Part shown: one piece after another, positions 1 through 4,302 of the stretch
Numbering within the stretch: position 1 is the first letter of the stretch
Layout: the number at the start of each line of letters is the position of its first letter
NCBI GenBank assembly: GCA_023127875.1
Contig: JAGMFA010000100.1
Coordinates: 1-7,572, forward strand
Direction of reading: 5' to 3'
Source of the DNA: Candidatus Zixiibacteriota bacterium
GTDB taxonomy: Bacteria > Zixibacteria > MSB-5A5 > SM1-73
DNA length: 7,572 nucleotides
Notes under the pieces: generated by a model
The model's input: only the letters and a program-made list of their open reading frames with translations
Databases searched by the model: none
What the model was told of the DNA's origin: nothing
Translations under genes and position numbers: made by a program

Positions 1-286
1 TCTTTTTTCGCAAAAGGAAACACCAGTCAGCAGGTTTTCCCCTTCACTATCCCAGTCAAATCTCGCCCGATCTCCCTGAGCAAAAGATCAGACCAGCTTG
101 TTTGAGTCGGCGCCTGTTTCCGGGCCAACAAGCAAGCCCGGAGCAGACGAGCCACCTTTAATTAGGCAGCCAGTGCATATGAATAGTCTGCACTTAAATT
201 TGTATCCCAATTGGATTAACGAGGAAACTGGGTACCTCGACACGCTTATCTTTTCCCACTACCTCCGTCGAAACCAAGTCGCCCCC
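1..286 (-). ncRNA. ssrA: tmRNA (ssrA), 3' end beyond the window
   Basis: Transfer-messenger RNA, which rescues stalled ribosomes by acting as tRNA-Ala and then as a short mRNA for a degradation tag. Read on the minus strand, the 5' end begins GGGGGCGACTTGG and carries the tmRNA hallmark GGTTTCGACGG. About 95 nt in, codons 191 down to 165 read A-D-Y-S-Y-A-L-A-A followed by TAA (164-162), the expected place and ending for a tag frame; with the tRNA-borne alanine the tag would be AADYSYALAA. Just downstream an H-type pseudoknot can be drawn: stem 136-141 with 120-125, and loop 127-133 with 96-102 (7 pairs). Known tmRNAs are about 350-400 nt, so roughly 60-100 nt including the T arm and CCA end are missing at the left edge. 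The exact resume codon (GCA at 191-189) is inferred from the family. Confidence 0.95.
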
Positions 287-309
287 GGGAAATTCGGTCC
301 ATAGTTCAC

Positions 310-331
310 GGTTCACCTTTCATGGTGAACC
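310..331. repeat. 8-bp inverted repeat in the ssrA leader
   Basis: GGTTCACC (310-317) and GGTGAACC (324-331) are perfect inverted copies with a 6-base spacer. They lie between the ssrA -10 box and the mature 5' end, so the palindrome sits at the start of the precursor RNA. It could be a leader hairpin removed by RNase P, or a regulator-binding operator. The sequence does not decide between these. Confidence 0.6.
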
Positions 332-337
332 CACAAG

Positions 338-366
338 ATTATACGACAACAGAATGGATAAATCAA
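338..366 (-). promoter_or_regulatory. sigma70-type promoter of ssrA
   Basis: On the minus strand, TTGATT (366-361) and TATAAT (343-338) are separated by exactly 17 bases. Transcription would start near 331, leaving a leader of about 45 nt before the mature tmRNA 5' end at 286. The near-consensus strength fits a highly expressed stable RNA. Confidence 0.8.
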
Positions 367-484
367 CAAAAAAGTTGAAGATCAATGCACTGGTATCTGA
401 TGCATCGGCATCAGGAAGGACTATTTTCCAAATCATTTTTCTTTCTTTAACGAAGGTGCGGTTACAGCTCCTGGTGGACGTTAT

Positions 485-530
485 CCCAGACGAGCGGACG
501 CCCACCCGTACGGGTGCCCTCCCGTCTGGG
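485..530. repeat. nested hairpin, GC-rich
   Basis: The outer stem is CCCAGACG (485-492) with CGTCTGGG (523-530). Inside it is a perfect 14-base palindrome (503-516) centred on CCGTACGG. The tail on the plus strand is GGTCTTTG, too short a T run for a convincing terminator. The surrounding 367-685 contains no coding region I can support. Confidence 0.45.
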
Positions 531-685
531 GGTCTTTGTCATCCATAAGGGGCTGATTCTGAGGGAGATCCAGATGAACGCTTCGCCAGGGCTGGGGGCG
601 TCCGCCAGAAGGATCCATATGGACAGTCCCCAGTAAGCACCAAATCATATTTGAGAAAGAACCATAGGAAATGCCCATGCTTTCT

Positions 686-740
686 GCTTCGGTAATTCTC
701 CCCCGCATTTTGCGGGGGATCTTGTGACTATTACCGAAGC
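686..740 (+). ncRNA. candidate structured RNA upstream of a terminator
   Basis: A perfect 11-bp outer stem (686-696 with 730-740, GCTTCGGTAAT / ATTACCGAAGC) encloses an 8-bp hairpin CCCCCGCA / TGCGGGGG (700-707 with 711-718, loop TTT). Eleven bases after the outer stem a clear intrinsic terminator follows on the plus strand. No ORF explains the terminator, so a small RNA or an RNA leader remnant is possible. I see no clear promoter and cannot match it to 6S, SRP or RNase P RNA. A palindromic repeat that happens to precede a terminator is the alternative. Confidence 0.35.
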
Positions 741-750
741 ATCGTAAGAC

Positions 751-782
751 ACCAGTTCTTGTCTCCCAGAACTGGTCTTTTT
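751..782 (+). terminator. intrinsic (rho-independent) terminator
   Basis: The 9-bp stem ACCAGTTCT (751-759) / AGAACTGGT (768-776) has an 8-base loop and is followed directly by CTTTTT on the plus strand. It terminates rightward transcription, but no plus-strand gene lies upstream in the window. It therefore marks the end of either an unrecognised RNA or a lost gene. Confidence 0.7.
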
Positions 783-851
783 CACACCTCAGAGAACCCT
801 GCGAATTTCTGATGTCCCACAGCTTTTGACGAATTCCCTAACTGATTGCAC

Positions 852-906
852 TAATAACATCGTGAACTGATTTTTAATGCTCGAGAGTGTAATAACATCG
901 TGAACT
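852..906. repeat. pair of 17-nt direct repeats
   Basis: TAATAACATCGTGAACT occurs identically at 852-868 and 890-906, 38 bases start to start. Short identical direct repeats like this are found as multiple transposase-binding sites at ends of some insertion sequences (the IS21 family is an example). Here they may be one end of a lost element. No partner end or transposase is seen in the window. Confidence 0.6.
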
Positions 907-952
907 AAACTTAAGTCTCACTCTTTGTATATGGAAGCAGAGGAGCAATAAC

Positions 953-1045
953 ATGACCCTTAATTGGGAAAGAGAAAGATTTAATAATCTTATCTCTGAT
1001 CGGGCGGGGGTTGAACCCCCGCCCGAACCAGAAGAGGCGGGATGA
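953..1045 (+). pseudogene. 30-codon ORF with good RBS, disrupted by palindromes
   Basis: AGGAG (941-945) lies 7 bases before an ATG that opens M-T-L-N-W-E-R-E-R-F-N-N-L. After about 16 codons the frame runs into GC-rich palindromes and ends at TGA 1043-1045. The good ribosome-binding site and polar start look like the 5' end of a real gene cut off by palindrome insertion. I do not recognise the protein. Given the direct repeats just upstream, a truncated transposase gene is one guess. It could also be chance. Confidence 0.25.
1000..1026. repeat. palindromic repeat, core TTGAA
   Basis: Perfect 13-bp arms (1000-1012 and 1014-1026) surround a single central G; the middle reads GGGGGTTGAACCCCC. 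First of three adjacent hairpins of the same design. Confidence 0.75.
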
Positions 1046-1057
1046 ATTCCCGCCTCT
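1033..1057. repeat. palindromic repeat, core TGAAT
   Basis: Perfect 10-bp arms AGAGGCGGGA / TCCCGCCTCT surround loop TGAAT. The arms differ from the neighbouring hairpins, yet each hairpin is fully self-complementary. Confidence 0.75.
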
Positions 1058-1087
1058 ATGTGCGAAGGAACACCTCCAACACAATCA

Positions 1088-1114
1088 TAGGGCAGGGCAT
1101 TCAGCCCTGCCCTA
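1088..1114. repeat. palindromic repeat, core ATTCA
   Basis: Perfect 11-bp arms TAGGGCAGGGC / GCCCTGCCCTA surround loop ATTCA, the reverse complement of the TGAAT loop in the hairpin before it. REP-like elements of this form, ending in TAGGG...CCCTA, are common in intergenic DNA of many uncultured bacteria. That last statement is general knowledge and was not tested here. Confidence 0.75.
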
Positions 1115-1228
1115 CAAAATACCATCTGCATGCCCCAGGGGAGGTTCCAGACTGTAGCCGGGGCTGCCAGAAGAGCATCTTCATAGCTGATTTAGCAGAT
1201 TAAGCTGATGCGAGCGATGCCTATTTGT

Positions 1229-1378
1229 TTAATCCGTTTCGTCTGCGGTGAATAGATCAGTCTCAGGGGTGAGTTCAAAACCTTGACTATCCCACAAGTC
1301 CACCGGACTTACTGGCGTTTCTGGCGTTACTGGTGTTTCTGAAGTGTATTTTGAAAATTTTTCATCATCTGTAATCAT
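1229..1378 (-). CDS. small acidic Thr/Pro-repeat protein, unknown function
   Basis: A possible 49-residue protein starting M-I-T-D-D-E-K-F. Residues 14-25 form a threefold-plus repeat ETP-VTP-ETP-VSP, followed by an acidic tail (VDLWDSQGFELTPETD). The DNA repeat unit is 9 bases, a multiple of three, and threonine codons alternate ACA/ACG, consistent with coding. The protein is strongly acidic, has no cysteine and looks disordered. GAGG lies only 2 bases before the ATG, so the ribosome-binding site is poor. It may be an orphan C-terminal fragment of a lost gene. I recognise no family. Confidence 0.3.
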   Translation of the reverse strand: MITDDEKFSKYTSETPVTPETPVSPVDLWDSQGFELTPETDLFTADETD

Positions 1379-1388
1379 GTCCTCATCT

Positions 1389-1499
1389 TTATCCCCTTTT
1401 TACCCAGAGGGATAGGCATATCCGTCCATAAGTTGATAATGGTGAGAAAGGCGATCGAAGAAATTCGATTCTTTGAATATGAACGTTCTTTCCTCTCAT
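1389..1499 (-). CDS. possible 36-residue basic peptide, unknown
   Basis: AAGGAGAG (1511-1504) sits 4 bases before the ATG, a good ribosome-binding site. The peptide starts M-R-G-K-N-V-H-I and is basic with a hydrophobic C-terminal third. It ends 10 bases before the acidic small ORF at 1378. Upstream a 42-codon frame (1624-1496, start M-T-Q-E-I-R) overlaps its start by ATGA. Either this is a run of overlapping small genes or the debris of one gene broken by frameshifts. No homology is recognised. Confidence 0.22.
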   Translation of the reverse strand: MRGKNVHIQRIEFLRSPFSPLSTYGRICLSLWVKRG

Positions 1500-1680
1500 A
1501 TAACTCTCCTTGATAACAGGGGGGCTATCTCGATCACCATCAGAATTGTGGTGAGATTGCTTTTTGGGGAAGTTAAGACTTTCCGCTGGAGGACCTTTTC
1601 AGTTGCTCTAATTTCTTGAGTCATGTTTAAACGTTATGGAAATTGTTTGCATTAACATAATCACCCTCACTCCCGCCGAT

Positions 1681-1730
1681 GATGGTTCGACTTTGCTCAC
1701 CACAAGTGGGAGGGAACTAAAGGGAGGGTG
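1681..1730. repeat. dispersed repeat, copy 1
   Basis: About 50 bases running from GATGGTTCGAC through CACAAGTGGGAGGGAA to AAAGGGAGGGTG. It is nearly identical to 1959-2007, differing mainly in a short stretch (CTTTGCTC against CAAGCTC) and one C/T. Its right end AGGGAGGGTGA is partly complementary to TCACCCTCACTCCC just upstream (1661-1674), so the unit can fold. Confidence 0.7.
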
Positions 1731-1784
1731 AAAGGATGTGTGGGCCACCTTGGATTTCCCCCTCACCTTAATCCTCTCCCCTAT

Positions 1785-1911
1785 GAGGCTGTGTCATAAT
1801 GATGTTTTGAAGTTGTAGCCGTCCATATGGACGTAAGTTGTTGGTTTTCAATATCTCAATTTCGCAGACTAAAGTCTGCGGCTACAAAAACCTAAATTCT
1901 GACACACCCTC
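1785..1911. mobile_element. 127-bp MITE-like element with terminal inverted repeats
   Basis: The left end GAGGCTGTGTCATAAT matches the right end read inward, GAGGGTGTGTCAGAAT, at 14 of 16 positions. Inside are subterminal TTGTAGCCG (1813-1821) and CGGCTACAA (1879-1887), a 14-base palindrome centred on CCATATGG (1820-1833), and a hairpin CGCAGACT-AA-AGTCTGCG (1863-1880). It encodes nothing. The flanks CCTCTCCCCTA (1773-1783) and TAAGGGGAGAGG (1912-1923) rejoin into a perfect palindrome if one TA is taken as target duplication. That supports insertion at the palindrome centre. A non-autonomous relative of a transposon family is inferred; the parent family is not determined. Confidence 0.6.
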
Positions 1912-1958
1912 TAAGGGGAGAGGAAAACAGAATTCTCCCTGACTGCCGCCTATGGCGG

Positions 1959-2007
1959 GATGGTTCGACAAGCTCACCACAAGTGGGAGGGAATTAAAGG
2001 GAGGGTG
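1959..2007. repeat. dispersed repeat, copy 2
   Basis: Second copy of the repeat at 1681-1730, in the same orientation, preceded by the small hairpin CCGCC-TAT-GGCGG. It sits directly to the right of the palindrome that hosts the MITE-like element. Confidence 0.7.
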
Positions 2008-2064
2008 TAATGACACGAATAGTCTCGGGAACGAGAGCCTCTCTTGGTGCAGAAGTGAGATTTC

Positions 2065-2111
2065 AATCCCCCCTTTGTCCCCCTTTGAAAAAGGGGGATT
2101 TAGGGGGGATT
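2065..2111. repeat. 47-base imperfect inverted repeat
   Basis: Arms AATCCCCCCTTTGTCCCCCTT and AAGGGGGATTTAGGGGGGATT (arms written approximately) fold around TGAAA. This C-run/G-run element is a well-known type of dispersed intergenic repeat in many bacterial groups. Confidence 0.75.
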
Positions 2112-2156
2112 ATCTGGCATAGACAAATTCGCCCGAACGGCTGACTCACGAATGGT

Positions 2157-2179
2157 GTCAGGAGCATGGGAATCCCGAC
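2157..2179. repeat. CAGGAGCA palindromic repeat, copy 1
   Basis: GTCAGGAGCATGGGAATCCCGAC is related to the sequence at 2515-2537. It overlaps the last codons and the stop of the membrane protein gene, so the repeat supplies that protein's final residues (about GFPCS) and its TGA. Confidence 0.6.
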
Positions 2180-2448
2180 TCGCTATCCTTGGGTGGTTGT
2201 CGCTTGGTAGCCTTAAAAAGATCGATGATCAGCCACAGGGTCAAGCACGGTAAGTACAGCGCTAGACCATGAAAAAGACCAAAGGTGAAGGGTGTGATAA
2301 CCAACACCAGCGCCAGAACCACCAAGAAGGCTACCACAGCGGAATTCCGTTTTGTCAGTTTTTTCTCGCCAAGTTTTCGAATCGAGCGCGTCAGGACGTA
2401 GGTGATGAGAAGCGCGCCTATGAGTTCACCGATCAGAGAAACGGTCAT
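2158..2448 (-). CDS. small three-helix membrane protein, unknown function
   Basis: A 96-residue hydrophobic protein. Three likely membrane helices span about residues 3-21, 37-57 and 60-79. A basic loop (R-K-L-G-E-K-K-L-T-K-R) lies between the first two, and a polar tail (KATKRQPPKDSES) follows the third. GGGG (2460-2456 region) lies 7 bases before the ATG, an acceptable ribosome-binding site. The last residues and the stop codon lie within a dispersed palindromic repeat, so the original C-terminus was probably different. It is downstream of and in the same direction as the DUF6602 gene, 99 bases away, and could be co-transcribed. I do not recognise the family. Confidence 0.7.
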   Translation of the reverse strand: MTVSLIGELIGALLITYVLTRSIRKLGEKKLTKRNSAVVAFLVVLALVLVITPFTFGLFHGLALYLPCLTLWLIIDLFKATKRQPPKDSESGFPCS

Positions 2449-2482
2449 TATTAATCCCCGTTTGCTTCATACGGAAATAGCT

Positions 2483-2500
2483 CAGGTGCCGTGCGCACCT
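2483..2500. repeat. GTGCGCAC palindrome upstream of the membrane protein gene
   Basis: CAGGT followed by CGTGCGCACCT, foldable as AGGTGC-CGTGC-GCACCT. The 11-mer CGTGCGCACCT recurs at 3355-3365. Both copies precede the start codon of a minus-strand gene, by about 35 and 25 bases. Confidence 0.45.
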
Positions 2501-2514
2501 AACAACAGAACGGA

Positions 2515-2537
2515 GCCAGGAGCACGGGGTTCCTGAC
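2515..2537. repeat. CAGGAGCA palindromic repeat, copy 2
   Basis: GCCAGGAGCACGGGGTTCCTGAC can fold through CAGGA / TCCTG. It begins 10 bases after the stop of the DUF6602 gene and matches the repeat that ends the downstream membrane gene. Confidence 0.55.
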
Positions 2538-2547
2538 CTACAAGCTA

Positions 2548-3318
2548 TCACGTATTTCGAAACAGCTTCTGATCCCTGATGTATATTCCTATCCAGTCTT
2601 TGTGAGCAAGTTGAGCCATGTACTTCAGCCGCAACTCCGAGAGAGTGCGTAAATTATCGACAAACACTGCAATGAATCGTTTTGTTTCTTCATAATTGGT
2701 GACATTGGCGGATTTGACCCACCCCTTGTTGGCAAGCCTGATCCAGGAGAATTTGCCGATCAGACACAAGGCGAAATTGTAGTGCACGTTTCTCTCGAGC
2801 CACCGCTTCCCATTTCCTGAACCCGCTAGTTCTTTTGGACCGACTCCATAGAAACTAACAGTTGCACACAGGGGCTTTGGATATTTGTCATAATCGCGAT
2901 AAAAGCTCGACGAGGGATTATAAATGCTATCATGCAATATCTTGGCAGAGTTCTCTGAATCCAGTATTGCCTTTTTATCCAATATGCTCTTCACCTCGAT
3001 GACCCCGACTACGCTTTCAGCAGGATACACCCCAACATGCTGCTCTTTGATAAACGGAGGCAATATACGGTTGTCGTATATCACTATATCAGTTTGCCTA
3101 CTCTGGTCTTCCTTCTGGTTGATAATGATCCCGGTTCCGACATCAAATTGTCTTGTCAGAAAAGAAGCCAATACATTTGTGACAAATAACTCCCTCAACT
3201 CCCCCTTCGTCAGCCTATGGTCCAGTGGAGATGAAGCCCGCACTTTGCTGACCAGAGCCTCAACGATTGCGGACGAATAGCGTTTAACCAGATCCTTTGG
3301 TTTGCCTTGTGACTTCAT
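2548..3318 (-). CDS. DUF6602 family protein, PD-(D/E)XK nuclease-like
   Basis: A 256-residue cytoplasmic protein. The conserved core runs as L-T-K-G-E-L-R-E (E40), a strand with GTGIIIN (61-67), RQTDIVIYD (74-82, D77), P-A-E-S-V-V-G-V-I-E-V-K-S (99-111, E108 and K110). The order E...D...ExK is that of PD-(D/E)XK nucleases, and the QTDIVIYD / VIEVKS pair is what I associate with DUF6602. Nuclease activity is inferred. I chose the ATG at 3318 because conserved sequence begins right after it. A GTG at 3402 would add 28 residues of low-complexity character encoded by palindromic DNA. Neither start has a good ribosome-binding site. No methyltransferase, helicase or other partner is near, so a defence role is only a possibility. 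Confidence 0.78.
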   Translation of the reverse strand: MKSQGKPKDLVKRYSSAIVEALVSKVRASSPLDHRLTKGELRELFVTNVLASFLTRQFDVGTGIIINQKEDQSRQTDIVIYDNRILPPFIKEQHVGVYPAESVVGVIEVKSILDKKAILDSENSAKILHDSIYNPSSSFYRDYDKYPKPLCATVSFYGVGPKELAGSGNGKRWLERNVHYNFALCLIGKFSWIRLANKGWVKSANVTNYEETKRFIAVFVDNLRTLSELRLKYMAQLAHKDWIGIYIRDQKLFRNT

Positions 3319-3342
3319 GAATAGTGCTGATCCACAGCCTCC

Positions 3343-3366
3343 CAGGTCAAGTGACGTGCGCACCTG
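3343..3366. repeat. GTGCGCAC palindrome in the DUF6602 leader
   Basis: CAGGT (3343-3347) and ACCTG (3362-3366) can pair around a segment containing CGTGCGCACCT, the 11-mer shared with 2490-2500. It lies in the 5' untranslated region implied by the promoter at 3448-3475, about 25 bases before the ATG at 3318. Confidence 0.45.
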
Positions 3367-3447
3367 ACAGATGAATCCCGTGAGGACGGCGAAATGCCTC
3401 ACCTCGTAGCCCGAGTCCCAGGTCCGTCCGTTATCTCACTTCGAAAC

Positions 3448-3475
3448 ATTATAGTAATTCCTGCCGCAGTGTCAA
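3448..3475 (-). promoter_or_regulatory. consensus sigma70 promoter for the DUF6602 gene
   Basis: On the minus strand TTGACA (3475-3470) and TATAAT (3453-3448) are both perfect consensus hexamers, separated by 16 bases. Transcription would start near 3441, giving a leader of about 120 nt to the ATG at 3318. That leader contains GTGAGG...CCTCAC and the GTGCGCAC palindrome. Confidence 0.85.
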
Positions 3476-3810
3476 GTGTTTTCTGCTCCACATTCCGAAC
3501 TACAAATGTCTGATTCGGGCACGGGATTTTCGTAGGGGTCGCATTCATGCGATCCCGCCTTTGGCGGGATGTGTCCACCCGCGGGCTAAAAGGGCGGATG
3601 CTTACCGTTCGGCGCGGAGTCGTAAAGGCTTGCCCTGCCCCTCTGTCATAAAGCTCAGAAAACGTCGCCCCCTCGGTTCAAAAAGATGTTTTCCTGTCGA
3701 TAATCCCCAATAACGTTCCCCGCTAATTTGCAGGGCAGTTTTCTACATGGTTTTTCTTTATTCTTCGTCCCCACATTTTGACTGCAGGCTCAGTCGCGAA
3801 ACTAAGAAAA
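3476..3810. other. intergenic region between divergent units, hairpins only
   Basis: Between the minus-strand DUF6602 promoter and the plus-strand perR region I see no gene. It holds two adjacent hairpins at 3536-3570, and from about 3660 it turns into ordinary AT-richer promoter-type DNA. Confidence 0.55.
3536..3570. repeat. double hairpin, ATTCA core plus CCCGCC/GGCGGG
   Basis: GGGTCGC / GCGATCC (3536-3542 with 3549-3555, one G-T pair) fold around an ATTCAT loop like the one at 1099-1103. ATCCCGCC-TTT-GGCGGGAT (3552-3570) follows and overlaps it by four bases. A relative of the palindromes at 1000-1114. Confidence 0.6.
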
Positions 3811-3833
3811 TTCTTTTGGAGATTCTCAAAGAA
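3811..3833. promoter_or_regulatory. candidate PerR/Fur operator
   Basis: TTCTTT (3811-3816) and AAAGAA (3828-3833) are perfect 6-bp inverted arms with partial symmetry inside (GGAGATTCTC). The site lies about 40 bases upstream of perR and just before its promoter, where autoregulatory PerR sites usually occur. It does not match the Bacillus PerR box closely, so this is inferred from position and symmetry. Confidence 0.4.
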
Positions 3834-3859
3834 CTTACAACATTTTCAATTTTGATTCG

Positions 3860-3865
3860 TATACT
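3860..3865 (+). promoter_or_regulatory. -10 box of perR, implying a near-leaderless mRNA
   Basis: TATACT is 8 bases upstream of the perR ATG. With usual -10 to start-site spacing the transcript would begin within about 2 bases of the ATG. There is no Shine-Dalgarno sequence in the 30 bases before the gene, which fits leaderless translation. No good -35 hexamer is visible at 16-18 bases, so activity may depend on an activator or on another promoter further upstream. Confidence 0.4.
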
Positions 3866-3873
3866 AATTTGAA

Positions 3874-4302
3874 ATGATTACAAAAACGAGAAAAAACAAA
3901 GAGCTTCTGCAAGCAGAAGGCCTAAAGCCTACATACCAGCGCTTAAGGATTTTAGAATATCTGGAAAGGCACAGGACTCATCCGACCGTGGAGATGATCT
4001 ACGAGGATCTGGTCAAGGAGATTCCCACGATTTCGAAGACCACTATCTACAACACGCTGAATGCTCTTCTGGAAAAGGGTATAATACATGCCATAACCAT
4101 TACCGGAACAGAAATAAGATATGATCACAGAGATTTTCCTCATCACCATCTTCTTTGCAAGAGATGCGGAAAAATAATAGATATCGAAATTGAATGCCCC
4201 TATATCAATCGAAATGAAATTGATGGACACAAAATTGAGGAAAGACACGGATACTTTAAGGGCATCTGTAAGGCATGTTTAAAAAAGAAGGATAAAAGGT
4301 GA
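3874..4302 (+). CDS. perR: PerR-type peroxide-sensing Fur family repressor
   Basis: A 142-residue, full-length Fur-family regulator. The N-terminal winged helix holds LKPTYQRLRILEYL (17-30), HPTVEMIY (36-43) and the recognition helix SKTTIYNTLNALLEKGII (54-71). Structural zinc ligands are CKRC (C95, C98) and CKAC (C132, C135). The expected regulatory-metal residues of PerR are all present by my alignment: H36, D84, H90, H92 and D103, matching Bacillus H37, D85, H91, H93 and D104. An aspartate at the last site separates PerR from Fur, which has glutamate. PerR senses peroxide by iron-catalysed oxidation of histidine. It heads an operon of O2/NO-handling proteins and overlaps the next gene by GTGA, so it probably represses its own operon. 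Confidence 0.9.
   Translation: MITKTRKNKELLQAEGLKPTYQRLRILEYLERHRTHPTVEMIYEDLVKEIPTISKTTIYNTLNALLEKGIIHAITITGTEIRYDHRDFPHHHLLCKRCGKIIDIEIECPYINRNEIDGHKIEERHGYFKGICKACLKKKDKR

Larger units (their letters stand above)
1124..2157. other. long repeat-rich intergenic stretch
   Basis: Apart from the two small minus-strand ORFs, this kilobase holds no gene I can support. It contains two related repeats (1681-1730, 1959-2007), a MITE-like insertion (1785-1911) and a 47-base inverted repeat (2065-2111). No tRNA or CRISPR array is visible. GGTTCGAC at 1684 and 1962 resembles a tRNA T loop but has no cloverleaf around it. Confidence 0.6.

Noticed and set aside
98..304. 68-codon plus-strand open frame across the left end.
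   Set aside because: It is entirely antisense to the tmRNA and its promoter-proximal leader, has no ribosome-binding site, and its sequence is explained by the RNA gene.
354..548. 64-codon plus-strand frame starting M-D-K-S-T-K-K-L.
   Set aside because: No ribosome-binding site, it overlaps the ssrA -35 box, and its second half is the nested hairpin at 485-530. Chance frame is more likely, though the first 25 residues look mildly protein-like.
551..565. GGGGCTGATTCTG, identical to the 5' end of E. coli tmRNA.
   Set aside because: The rest of the D-loop hallmark (TTCGACGG) does not follow and no tag frame is present. The true ssrA is at 286-1 on the other strand.
481..708. 75-codon minus-strand frame.
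   Set aside because: No ribosome-binding site, atypical composition, and it runs through both hairpin regions.
852..906. Possible CRISPR array from repeated 17-mers.
   Set aside because: Only two copies, too short, spacer of 21 bases, and no cas genes.
874..1131. 85-codon minus-strand frame.
   Set aside because: Most of it is the translation of the three palindromes at 1000-1114; no ribosome-binding site.
1684..1692. GGTTCGAC resembling a tRNA T loop, also at 1962.
   Set aside because: It is part of a dispersed repeat; no acceptor, D or anticodon stems surround it.
2924..3280. 118-codon plus-strand frame.
   Set aside because: Antisense to the conserved motifs of the DUF6602 gene and without a ribosome-binding site.
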